A DNA stretch of 64,000 bases from Dichomitus squalens LYAD-421 SS1 (lineage: Eukaryota > Basidiomycota > Agaricomycetes > Polyporales > Polyporaceae): NCBI RefSeq assembly GCF_000275845.1, contig NW_006766908.1, positions 258,516 through 322,515 of the forward strand, written 5' to 3'. Position numbers and translations under genes: made by a program. The notes below the pieces were generated by a model that was not told the DNA's origin, ran no database searches, and was given only the letters and a program-made list of their open reading frames with translations. How positions within the stretch are numbered: position 1 is the first letter of the stretch; every line of letters begins with the position of its first letter. Below, one piece after another: positions 25,531 through 35,757 of the stretch.

Positions 25531-26811
25531 ATCCAGCGGACGGCCAAAGAAGGCTTGATCAGGAGTTGGTGGCTCGGGCTGTGCTCATGGCTCCTGCGTT
25601 CGCATAGTGCGATGAAGCTAGCTAGCCGTATCATGTGCGAGCAGGGGGCGAGCGTCGTGAGGTTTCGGGAAGGGATGTACAAACGAATATCGGATCTGAT
25701 ACCAAATTGGCTTTTTGCGAGCAACCTCTGGGACTCTTGCTGTAGATGTGATCGGTCATCTGTGCTATCGGATGTAGATGTATGTGGAACTATCTTTATC
25801 GTTCTTAGAGGCAAGGCCGCATGTACGTGTCCTCGTAAGAAGGGAAAGCTCTTGCAATTCGAGATTGACTGTCGTTACGTAGGCTTCTCGGTGCTCGCAT
25901 TCGAAGCAGAGTAGGCATTTTGCACCGAAGCGGCGTCCTGCCAAGTGTGAATTGAATGTATCCATCAACGCTCACCATCTGCTATCCACTGCACCCGGCT
26001 GGCTATCTTACTAGCACCGCTGCTGACAGTGCTGCAGTCCGCTGGGGCGCCTGTTGATGGTGCTCCTCTCCGTTCTCTCCCATCAGTCCGCTGTATCCTC
26101 TTTATTCCGATCTGGATTCTGCGACATGATGACTCCTGCGAAACAGATATTCTCCTGCCCTCAACCTCCATTCCATAGCTGCTGTGCTCACTGTGCAACG
26201 CTTTTCGACTAGAACTAACCAAGCTGAGGTGCATTCTGCATAGGCTATCGCACCGCTGATGATGCATGAACCCTAATGAGCCGTCCCCTCGTCGTCAGAG
26301 GGGTATATCCTGATTCCTAATGGTCACTGGGGTGCGCTATTCTCGTCTAATCTGGCGCTGCGCCCAGCCAAGAACCTCCCGGTCGGACCAACCTGCCTAA
26401 ATAGCCTCCATTCGTATAATTGCTGGGCTTGTTCACTGCTTCTCGTGGCGTCAATTCGCCCCTGGGCGTTCACCGCAATTGAAAATACAGGAATGCCTTT
26501 TGTACCACTGCATTCGAGCGCTGAACATGTATCAAAAAATTCACGGACTAGACGCGCCAGAACGGCCTATTCTAAAGAGAGATCGCAAACATCGGGAGTA
26601 GCAGGCAGACTCCTGATATACGACGATCCTCGGCTCTCCTCTGTGCACTATGTAAGTCACTTGTTTGCAGCTTTTCAGGTATGTTCTAATGATCATCAGA
26701 CACCTCCCAAAGTGCCTCTTTGCATTTCCTTTTCATGCCTGCTGTTCTCTTTGTATCAGACGCTCATGCAGCTCGACAGCCAGACTTGATCGGCACTCGA
26801 ACGGGGGACCG
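25531..26811. other. Intergenic region upstream of GMC gene
   Basis: About 1.3 kb with 3' sequence of the LysM gene and presumably the promoter of the GMC oxidoreductase. Short frames on both strands show no recognisable domain. Confidence 0.4.
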
Positions 26812-29128
26812 ATGATCGGCATAAAAGATCGCCTTCGTACTACTCGCCGCTGCGACAAATGCAGCGCTTCTGACAGATCCTTCGCAACTTCCTGCCAACA
26901 AGGTCTATGACTACGTGGTAGTCGGCACAGGTCCTGGCGGAGGTGTTATCGCGAGCCGACTATCAGAGGACCCGAACACTAACGTTCTCGTCATCGAAGC
27001 TGGTCCAAGGTGAGTGTCGATAGTGTCTATGGTGTGTTCGCGTTGTAATGTTGCGCTTTGTAGCGACCAAGGTGTCACGAGTCTCCAGATCCCCCTTCTG
27101 GCTCCGCAACTTCAGCCGAATCAGGCCTTCGACTGGAACTTTACCACTGTGCCGCAGAAGAATCTGGACAATCGAACTCTACAGTACCCTCGCGGTCGTG
27201 TCCTGGGAGGCAGCAGTGGCATTAGTGAGCTCGTTTATACAGAGATCAAGAAAGGCTGATAGAGACTCACATCTACCCCATGATGCTAAGATTTCATGGT
27301 TTATACCCGAGGCCCGCAAGATGACTTTGACAGATACACTTCAGTCAGCGGTGACGATGGATGGTCGTGGAACTCAATATTACCCTACTGGAACAAAGTA
27401 AGTGAAATGCACTGTGCGTTGATCAGGCTGCTGACGCGCTGTCTTCATTAACAGATCGAGCGGCTCGTTCCGCCGCGCGATGGTCACAACACCAACGGCG
27501 AGATTGCCCCTGCTATCCATGGCACGAGTGGAGCATTAAATATCAGTGTACAGAATGCGCCCTTCGCTCAAGATCCACTCGTCATCGAGACGACGCAAGA
27601 GTTGCCTACAGAATTCCCGTTCAACGAGGACATGAATTCAGGCTACCCCCTCGGTATTGGTAGGTGATTTGCGCCTTTAGATGTGATAATTGTTATGAGT
27701 GTGCAATCGTTGCAGGTTGGATGCAAGGGACGTATGGCAACGGCATGCGGTCGTCCGCTTCGACTGCATATATCGAACCTGTCCTCTCGCGGCCCAATCT
27801 CGACGTTCTGGTGGAGACAACGGTAACGAAGCTCATACAGACCGGCGAAGCGAGCGGGACTCCATTATTCCGAGGCGTTCAATTTGCAAGTTCGGCGACC
27901 TGTAAGTTGCCCCTCCTTTACTTCTACCCTGCGCTGTTGCCACCCTGCAACGGAATGCATCGCTAATCAAAAGGGTTTCATGCTTTTTTTTCAGCACCGA
28001 AGTATGCATTGAATGTAACTAGAGAAGTCATCCTGTCTGCCGGCGCGGTCAACACGCCGCAACTTCTAATGCTCTCTCGACTCGGTCCCTCCAAGACATT
28101 GTCTTCTCTCAATATGAAAACAATTGTCGACCTACCAGATGTTGGACAGCACCTTACAGACCATCCATTTCTGCGGACCTTATTTGGACTTGTCAATCCC
28201 GACGACGACATTCTAGAAAGCCTGGCCCGCAATGCCACATTCGCCAACGATGTCCTCAACGAGTGGGCCTCAGAGAGGCAAGGCGTCCTGACTGATTCAA
28301 CTGGCAACCAAGTCGGCTGGCTAAGGATACCAGATGACGACTCTATCTGGAAGACTGAGCAAGATCCTGGCTCTGGTCCGACCGCGCCGCACTTTGAGTT
28401 CCTCTTTGTAGTGAGTCACAAGTCACTATGCCACGCTGAATTATGAAATGCTCATGGGAATTCCCACTAGCCTGGCTTTGTTTCAGAAACTGAGACCGCG
28501 CCCACTACGGGCAGCTGCTTCACCCTGCTGACGGTATTGGTCTCACCGAGCTCCGGTAAGCATTCGAGCCTTGGAACCGGACGTTCGGCTGATACATTGC
28601 GCCCTCCCGCAGGTGGCTCTGCGACTATTGCCTCCGCTGATCCTTTTGCGAAGCCAGTCATCCATCCCAACTTTCTCGACACGACTTTCGATGTCTATGC
28701 TATACGCGCTGCTGTCCGATCTGCCGCCAGATTTGCCGCTGCCGGAGCATGGAACGGCTTCCTGACGGGACAGGCAGGGCCCTTCGCCAATGTCGACGTC
28801 GGCTCAGACGAGGACGTCGATGCGTGGGCGCGGGCACAGTCGTGGACCATTTGGCATCCGGTCGCGACCGCTCGCATGGGAACTTGCGCCCAGACCGTTG
28901 GGAACGGCGCGGTCGTCAACCCGGACGCCACGGTCAAAGGCGTGCAGGGGCTCAGGGTTGTGGATGCCAGCATACTGGTGCGTAGTCCCTTCAAGAGACG
29001 TTGCTCGGTAGCTGAGGTGTTCCACGCAATTTCAGCCGTACATACCTGCTGCTCACCCGCAGGCTGTGATATATGCCTTCGCTGAACGGGTTGCCGACCT
29101 CATCAAGAGTGGGCAGTCGATTTGTTGA
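26812..29128 (+). CDS. GMC oxidoreductase (aryl-alcohol oxidase-like), start region frameshifted
   Basis: FAD-dependent GMC alcohol oxidase or dehydrogenase, probably secreted. Landmarks in order: YDYVVVGTGPGGGVIASRLS (FAD site), VLVIEAGPS, QYPRGRVLGGSSGIN (GMC signature 1), FMVYTRGPQDDFDRY, NVTREVILSAGAVNTPQLL (signature 2), WHPVATARMG with the first catalytic His, and AAHPQAVIYAFAE with the second. About nine introns all preserve frame, giving nearly 600 residues. The start is anomalous: the hydrophobic signal peptide (IAFVLLAAATNAALL) is in a frame with a stop just upstream, while the ATG at 26812 is one base out of frame across an AAAA run at 26823-26826. Either the genome copy or assembly has one extra A, or the true start is an unseen exon. 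The body looks under selection. Such enzymes supply hydrogen peroxide in wood decay. Confidence 0.8.
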
Positions 29129-29225
29129 TCCGCTTGTGATTGTTCGGTAGGTCGCCGGTTGTATCGGACGGTATCTTTAGCCGGCTTCACAAGACCATAC
29201 GATTCGTGTAGAGAATACATGCATA

Positions 29226-30316
29226 TCATATTACGACCCATTCTGCTACGACAGGTCCCGAATTGCGTTGTGCGATAAGGGTACAGAGCCGACAAGTGGA
29301 CATCCGTTCCAACGGCTGACTATTCGACGTCTCCCCGCTACCCTGCACGTCTGCATAGTGCAAGGAGAAACACGACAGCGAGAGCATTCGTTCGCAACGG
29401 GTGCAGTGATACCGCATTGTATTGGGGATTGGAGGCGTCAATACATCCATAGGAACGAATTTGCATAGGTCGAGCGAGGCATGCAAAGCTCGAAGTTCGC
29501 GAGTCGGATACGAGTGCAGATAGCGCTCGGTCGTCGCCTTGAGTTCGTCCAGTGGCTTCAGGTAACCGAATTTGCTGAAGCGGGCGTACATAGCGGCGAT
29601 CATCTCGATGTCGTGGCAAGAGTAGCGGAGGAGTGGGGCGGGAAGGGGTCGGAGCATCCACATGTCGCCACCCCTCTCGTAGTGCATAGCGACTACCGCG
29701 GCTGAAGCGGCTTAGATGAGTTTTGACAGACGCGCGCAAGACTGGCAATGGATCGCTTACGGTCCTTGCCCCCCGATTCGTCGAGCGCCTGGAAGATTCC
29801 CGCGCAGTGTTCTAAGCCAAAGAGCCGGTGTATGCCTTCCAGGGCAGCGGGCTCGGCTAGCAGCTCATCCTGCATCTTCTTGAAGTACTTAAGCGTGTGC
29901 CCTGCACGGAAGCCCTTGCGCTTCCTGGGATTGAGTCGAGCACGTTGTGCGGCCTCGGCAAGCTGCAGGTCGACGACGCCTTGCATGAGGACCCCGTATG
30001 TGTCCGCGATCTCGAAGAAGTCCGAGCGGCCGTCCCAAACGAGCTTCATGATATCGGGTCGGCGGAGGAGGGTGAATAAGCGTGAGAGAAGGGGATGTTG
30101 CTTGTTAGAGAGGGCGAGCGTGTCGAAGAGATAGACGTGGGATGCAGTGGAGTCGCCGATGGCTATGATGCCCAGTTCGCCGTCGGGCATTCCTATGTCA
30201 CGGCCTTCGCAGTCGAGAATGAGGGTTTCATGGCGGGACAGCGCGTCCGATGCTTCGGCAGCTGCCTCGTATGTGTCGCAGAGCGTATAGCGCATGCTGC
30301 CCGTTGTTTGGCTCAT
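29226..30316 (-). CDS. DEDD 3'-5' exonuclease with C-terminal cysteine module
   Basis: Two exons joined by an intron near 29710-29762 give about 345 residues. The first two thirds match the RNase D/WRN-type 3'-5' exonuclease fold: LILDCEGRDIG (Asp and Glu of Exo I), VWDGRSDFFEIADTYGV (Asp of Exo II) and YSCHDIEMIAAMY (Exo III, with Asp four residues before the Tyr-containing end). These residues bind two metal ions that cut nucleic acid from the 3' end. The C-terminus has CTRC and CRLC pairs about 35 residues apart, a likely zinc site not typical of RNase D. The start is the ATG at 30316. The gene is convergent with the GMC gene, with only about 97 bases between stops. A damaged paralogue lies at 53.8-54.9 kb. 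Substrate unknown. Confidence 0.8.
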
Positions 30317-30789
30317 GGTAGGACTTGTAGGAGATGTTTGAGTTAGTCTGACACGCAGATACTGCCTAATACGTACTACTCAATAGGGAGCCTGAGGTGT
30401 TTGTGGTGGAGAGAAGGCAAGGTGTACGATTCAATCTGAGTTTGCCGCAGCACCAGAAGCAAGGAACGCTTCGATCGTGAGAACCGCTTGCTTCGCAAGT
30501 GACGCTCTTCATATTCTCAGGGCGGCGAATGATGACTAGAAGGAAAGAGGTAAAGGGGCCATACAAAGCGGATATCATGTATTGCCTACTGCTGTAAGCA
30601 GCAAACCTCGACCGAGTATGACGGAGTATGATTTATTGTTGTCCTTGTCAATTTCCTCCCTATGATTTCTACTCTGTGAAAAGAGTAATGTTGAGCGGAT
30701 GAGCGGATGAAGTCTCTAGACTGATATACTCACAACGACATGTATGCTACACAGTGTGGATGGTGGAAAAATGACTGAATTTAAGACAT

Positions 30790-31657
30790 CTATGCCGCGC
30801 TAGCACTCACTCCATGCCCGATTAGTCCTATCAATACGACCAGACCAGCGACTTGCGCAGTCCTGATAAAAACGGACTCGCGTGCAACGTAGTCGGACTG
30901 AGTGGGCCCTCTGTCAGTTGGTAGCGGCCCTTTGCGACCGGTAGCACGCTGGACGTTTGGGTTGTGAAAGGGATTTGGACCGCCGGCTGGGTGCTGCTGC
31001 TGGTGAGCATAATACTGGTAAGAGCCTGGTGGAGGAGGGTAGGTGTGGGATCGGTGGGCGTTTGGTCGACGGGCATACTCCCATGCGTGGGTTGCACCGC
31101 GTCGGCGACCCTCGTAGGACCAATGGGTGTGGCTAGGCTCATGGTAGGATTGGGTGTGTGTTTGTGAGGACGTTGCTTGTGAGCGATCGTAGGCTCTCCT
31201 AGAGACATGTTGCGGGTTGAGCGCGACTGGGGAAGAAAAATGGTATGAAGCGACGTACCGTTGTCGTTCGTCGCCCAAGACGGCATATGCCTCACTGACA
31301 GCTTGGAACTTCTCCTTAGCGTCTGGATCTTTGCTTATGTCAGGATGGAGCTGCTTGCTGAGCTATTTGACCTGGCTCTGTGAGCACATCCGTAGAGGGA
31401 AGGGTCGGTCCCGGCGTACCTTGTAGTAGCTGGCCTGAACATGATGAGCGCATACACTCGCTTAGACGCCGAGATATTGCACATACCTTGATCTGGTTCT
31501 TGGTTGCGCTCGCCGGTATCCCCAGTGTCTTATAATGACTTTCAGGGCGAGTACAAGACGCACTGAAGGGCCGTCTCGAGCAGGATGGGCCAACAAGAAG
31601 ATGTCGATGCTGGTGACGGATTGGACGCGACGCTGAGGTCTTGTGCAGAGGATGCAT
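30790..31657 (-). CDS. J-domain (DnaJ-like) mitochondrial protein
   Basis: Four exons on the minus strand. The N-terminus (about 30 residues, Arg/Ser/His-rich, [11 protein letters not shown]) resembles a mitochondrial presequence. The J domain follows: [17 protein letters not shown], then [15 protein letters not shown] with the essential HPD tripeptide, and [22 protein letters not shown] domains stimulate Hsp70 ATPase. The acceptor before LSKQLHPD is the one that avoids an in-frame stop. The C-terminal half is His/Tyr/Pro/Gln-rich and ends with a single hydrophobic segment ([15 protein letters not shown]), probably a membrane anchor. It is divergent from the membrane protein at 31995, sharing a promoter region of about 340 bases. 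Confidence 0.85.
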
Positions 31658-31994
31658 TAGTGATAAGCGTATCTACAAAGGGCGAGAGTGTGTCTAGGTG
31701 TGGATGTCGTGGTGACCGTCGAGATTAATGGCGTCTGACCCCAAACTCGCAGTCGCAGCGGCCACTGATGAGCGCCTATCTTATCTACTATAGATAAGGG
31801 GACCACGTCATCCGGGATTGGGCGTGTGGGGAGTCGAGGCCGGGGACAGGCGGCGTGGCAGAAGCGTGCAGTCTCCTCGAGGCCACCACCGCGCAAAACA
31901 CCGCCCTCACCACCGCCCTCGACGTCGACACGTTCAATCGTGTCTGGCAAGCTTTCTTGAACGTTCACCGCAGCTGGCTTCGGCCGTGTCCGCG
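31658..31994. promoter_or_regulatory. Bidirectional promoter region
   Basis: About 340 bases between the divergent ATGs of the J-domain gene (minus) and the membrane protein gene (plus). It contains ATCTTATCTACTATAGATAAG near 31774-31798, an imperfect palindrome. Specific sites are not identified. Confidence 0.45.
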
Positions 31995-33649
31995 ATGACT
32001 CTCAACATCCTGGTCTCCTTCTCCCTCCTCGCGCTGGTCGTCACCGCTCGTCCTCTTTCGGACACGCCACAATCGTACGTTCTGTTCATTCTCTTGCTAG
32101 CAGCAATTGCTACAATGCTTATGCCACCCTCAACTCAACTTCAGGGCCAGAAGATCCTTACAGGTTCAGAATGCCGTTCAAGCCATCTTCCAATCTCGCA
32201 CTGGGTCAGTGTCCACGTACTTCCCCCGCGTGTCCGTAGAAGCCGACGTAGATCAACATGCTTCTACTTCATGCCTCTCCGCAGTCTTAATAATCCTGCT
32301 TTTGCTGACCCCCGTTCCCTTCTAGACAATCTCCCGACTGCCTGGCTTGCGAAGAGGACGATGACATTCACGTATCACTCACGACTTCCGAAGAACAATC
32401 CGCCCTACTCTCCAGTCTCGATAGTCTGGACGCAGTCAAGGCTGTCGTTCCCCTCAATATAGACGGCTCTCCCTCAGAAGACGAGAAACAGCTCTACGAT
32501 CTCCTTGCCAAACTCAAGAGCACTGGCTCTCTTGAGGACATCGACGGCGACAGCCTCCCTATCCTCGACACCACTCCTTCTGTCCTTACCGCAGAACCAG
32601 CGCATGCCGAGGATGCTGCTCCTTCAGACGAGTCCTCTCCAGACGGATATCCCTCTGTCGCCTTCGCAGACCTGTACTCGTCTCCAATCCTACTAGTCCT
32701 CGCCGTCTCATCCCTCGCTGCACTTCTTGCGGTCCTTTGCGTCGGCGCTGGGTTGTACGCGTACAACCACATCAACAGCATCATGATCAAGTCTGGCCTC
32801 GCTTGGGACGTTCTTCCCCGGCTCGAGAAGCGGGTTGGCCTTGACATGCCTTATGACGACAACTCGGAAGGTGGTAGCACGCCCCTTCCCGAGAAACGCA
32901 GGCTCATACTGGACGCGCCGTTGCCTCCGGCTGGCCTGATTCAGGACAATGCTGGAGACGACCATAACGAGAAGTTGGTACTTGTGGATGTCGACGGACC
33001 TGTCTCCGATGACACAGATCTCGATGAGAAGTTCCATGACGCCCAGGAGCACTCGCTTCTGTTCCTCGACTCCGACTTGCCTCCGCAATATCAGCCCAAG
33101 CTTGACGTTCCTCGCATCGTCGTCGAGGAGCACGCCGACCCGGATCTACTTCCATTGCCTGAAATCTCGTCTGATCATCCCACCCCGTTCTCGACGCCTC
33201 TGCCAACTCCTTTGCGCACGCCCATTGCTAGTCCCACGCGGTCGCCGGCCCGTCGCACCCCTCAGATGCGTGAGCTGCAATCCTCGCCAACTCTCACCTC
33301 GAAGCCCGTGTGGTCTCTTCGGGCCGCAGACGCTCCCGTTCTAGGTCTCGCCGATCAGTCAACGTCTTTCAACGCTCATTATCGCTCCGATTCGCCCACG
33401 CCTCAACTGCCTGGCGCTCTCTTCGCGGATGATGCGCCGGAGATGGTCGAGCTTCAGCGACCACGCCAGAAGCTGCCCCGCCAGCCACTCGACATCGCGT
33501 TCGCGCTGCAGTTGCGACCGGGCCTTGGCTTGGGCGCGGACTCGGCGTGGTTGGTTCGCTTCCTGATGGCCATGTTTGGCTGGATGACGTTCTTCGTCGG
33601 GGGTGGACCTCGACGGGAGGACGGGTCAAGGCGGGCGCTCACTGCGTAG
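31995..33649 (+). CDS. Single-pass membrane protein of unknown function
   Basis: Three exons (31995-32074, 32145-32204, 32326-33649) give 487 residues. A signal peptide (ILVSFSLLALVVTA) is followed by an acidic, Ser-rich lumenal or extracellular region of about 200 residues beginning SPDCLACEEDDD, then a strong transmembrane segment (ILLVLAVSSLAALLAVLCVG), and a long Pro/Ser/Asp-rich cytoplasmic tail. A short hydrophobic patch occurs near the C-terminus (LVRFLMAMFGWMTFFVGGG). I do not recognise the family, though similar signal/TM/disordered-tail proteins occur in polypores. All exon joins keep the frame. Confidence 0.75.
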
Positions 33650-34071
33650 GCGTCGAATAAGTGCGTCTCGACATCCTCGCCGAGAGTTTATACGTGGTTT
33701 TCAGTTTCCCATCAACATATGCATACATCTCATCTACATATGTGCATCATCATCCATCGCCGCATCTTTCAGCGTGATACAATTACCCTTGGCATAGTGG
33801 TCAACCCGGATTATCTTACAACTTCTTCTCATTGCATAGTCCTCCTTACTCAGTAGCTGTTGCCCGGTGCCAGTTAGCATGGACCATCAGATCATGGCGA
33901 CGGCTTGTGCGTCTCCGGGACTTTGCATACCCATACATACTTACACTCACGCTCCCTGTTTGTCTGATATAGCAATGGATGGAAGTGGATACTGTGAACG
34001 ATGTGCAGTAATGTAGACACCTGAACACACGTAATATTATTTGCACCTGGTCTGGTTGACTAATGTGGCTA

Positions 34072-34076
34072 TAGTC
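34072..34076. repeat. Target site duplication (left) of gag-only LTR element
   Basis: TAGTC directly precedes the left LTR and the same five bases follow the right LTR at 35601-35605. Five bases is the usual Copia/Gypsy duplication length. Confidence 0.9.
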
Positions 34077-34272
34077 TGTAGAAGTTCGAGGGCAAGCGGG
34101 CACAAATGGGATTCGCGTTTGGCCGGTGCAAACGCGTGCCGTACACAGTAGATACAATAAGGCTTATATACGTAGCTAAATAGGGGTAGATAAGGGCGCG
34201 GGTATCCGTCGGGGGGCGGGACCTGTGGCGCTCGTTCCGCGAGCTCGCCATCTTGACGCCAGGATTCCAACA
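34077..34272 (-). repeat. Left LTR (3' LTR)
   Basis: 196 bp, TG..CA termini, same sequence as the copy at 35405-35600. Confidence 0.95.
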
Positions 34273-34428
34273 CATCCCCTCGAGCGAGCGCGGGCAACGA
34301 GCGAAGGGTAACAAACAAATTGAACGGGGCGGGGATAAGGGAAACAGCGAGCAAGGAAGGAGGGGTTGTGTCCGCACAAATAAGGGATAACGTACGATAA
34401 GTCTAATACATCCCCTTAATCGGGGCGT

Positions 34429-35214
34429 TTACCACGCTTCCGTCTCCTTCTCGGCAAGAAGCCGATCGGCGCTAACGGTTGCCGAAAATGCGCAGTTGGC
34501 CTCTTCAGTCTTGAGCTCTGGGCAGTCGCGCTGATAGTGGCCCTTCTTTGAGCACTCGAAGCAGGTGATGCGCTCGAGCGGGGTGCGGGGCTTCGTGTAA
34601 GCAGCGAGGGCGACTTCGGAGTCATGATGAGGCGGGTTGAGGGACAATTGGCGCGACTCTTCGTTAAGTAAGCGGGTGATGACGTAATCGATGGTAAGCT
34701 CGCTAGGCGGGGTGGAGTCGAGATTAACGACCAGCTGGGAATACGAATCGGGGAGGCCATTCGTGAGAACGAGGATGCGGTCTTCATCGGAGATAGAGGC
34801 GTCAATCTCCTCGAGGCGGAAGGCGGCCCGGCGGACGTCAGCAATCCACGATGTCATCGTTTGATCCGGGCGCTTAGACAAGCGCCAGAAAGCGCGCCGG
34901 TGTGCGACCCGGGTACCAAAGCCGCGGGCGCGGTGGACTCGACGGAGCTCGGTCCAGACTTCGTGAACGTCTTGTGATTGGATGTGGGCGTACTGGGTGG
35001 GCTCGATATTCAAGATAATCTCGGCGCGCGCTTCTGCGATCTTCGCACGCCAGGCACGCACAGCCTTCGTGTTATCAGAGCCGGAGGGGCGGGTTTCATC
35101 AGCAGGGGCGCTCGTAACCTCCCAGAGACCCTTGCGAACAAGGAGGGCCTCCATGCCGATAACCCATTCGGCGTAGTTGTCGTCGGCGAGCTTCGCAATT
35201 GTGGGCGGTGCCAT
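34429..35214 (-). CDS. Copia-type Gag polyprotein (UBN2-like with zinc knuckle)
   Basis: A single 261-residue frame inside the LTR element. It begins with a Copia Gag N-terminus (KLADDNYAEWVIGMEALL), continues with a UBN2-type core (AHIQSQDVHEVWTELRRVH, then DRILVLTNGLPDSYSQLV) and contains a CCHC zinc knuckle, CFECSKKGHYQRDC (C-x2-C-x4-H-x4-C), that binds nucleic acid. It ends about 25 residues after a region ADRLLAEKETEAW with a normal stop and no pol continuation. Gag should form the particle that packages element RNA; mobility would need reverse transcriptase and integrase from a related full-length element elsewhere. Confidence 0.9.
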   Translation of the reverse strand: MAPPTIAKLADDNYAEWVIGMEALLVRKGLWEVTSAPADETRPSGSDNTKAVRAWRAKIAEARAEIILNIEPTQYAHIQSQDVHEVWTELRRVHRARGFGTRVAHRRAFWRLSKRPDQTMTSWIADVRRAAFRLEEIDASISDEDRILVLTNGLPDSYSQLVVNLDSTPPSELTIDYVITRLLNEESRQLSLNPPHHDSEVALAAYTKPRTPLERITCFECSKKGHYQRDCPELKTEEANCAFSATVSADRLLAEKETEAW

Positions 35215-35262
35215 CGGGGCGGGAGCAGCGGGGAGCGCGGGGCGGTCGCGGTTACGGGGTCG

Positions 35263-35345
35263 TCGGGGTGCACGGGGTCGTCGTCGGGTCGGTCGTCGTC
35301 GGGTCGGTCGTCGTCACGGGTCGTCGGTTCGTGGGATCGTCGAGT
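35263..35345. repeat. GTCGTCGGGTCG simple repeat in Gag leader
   Basis: Imperfect tandem GTCGTCGG/GTCGGTCGTC units between the 5' LTR and the Gag ATG. It is in the untranslated leader, where packaging or primer-binding signals would be expected, but none could be assigned. Confidence 0.7.
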
Positions 35346-35404
35346 GGCTTCGGCCCCACTAGGCAGTGCCTCGAATTATCCTTCGGGCAGAGGAGACGCG
35401 TTTG

Positions 35405-35600
35405 TGTAGAAGTTCGAGGGCAAGCGGGCACAAATGGGATTCGCGTTTGGCCGGTGCAAACGCGTGCCGTACACAGTAGATACAATAAGGCTTATATACG
35501 TAGCTAAATAGGGGTAGATAAGGGCGCGGGTATCCGTCGGGGGGCGGGACCTGTGGCGCTCGTTCCGCGAGCTCGCCATCTTGACGCCAGGATTCCAACA
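35405..35600 (-). repeat. Right LTR (5' LTR)
   Basis: 196 bp and the same as the left LTR. In element orientation it contains a GTATATAAG promoter motif that would drive transcription leftwards, away from the SPO7-like gene. Confidence 0.95.
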
Positions 35601-35757
35601 TAGTCATCTTTGTCGACGGTCGAGCATCGGCTGCGTGAAGGTCATGAACGATGAGAGCAGCCATATGTGGAACATGGAAGCGGTCAAGGTTAGGGTTCGC
35701 GTGTGCTTGGAGTGGGCTCAGAGTTCCCGGTTCACGACTTGTCCCCGACCACAACCT

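Larger units (their letters stand above)
34077..35600 (-). mobile_element. Gag-only LTR retroelement (TR-GAG-like, Copia type)
   Basis: A 1,524-bp element with two 196-bp LTRs (34077-34272 and 35405-35600) that I read as identical base for base, beginning TGTAG and ending CAACA, and flanked by the duplication TAGTC. The only coding content is one Gag-like frame on the minus strand, so the 5' LTR is the right-hand one. There is no protease, integrase or reverse transcriptase. Each LTR carries GTATATAAG on the minus strand, a likely TATA box. Identical LTRs imply recent insertion. The structure corresponds to TR-GAG non-autonomous elements described in plants. It inserted about 160 bases upstream of the SPO7-like start. 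Confidence 0.93.
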
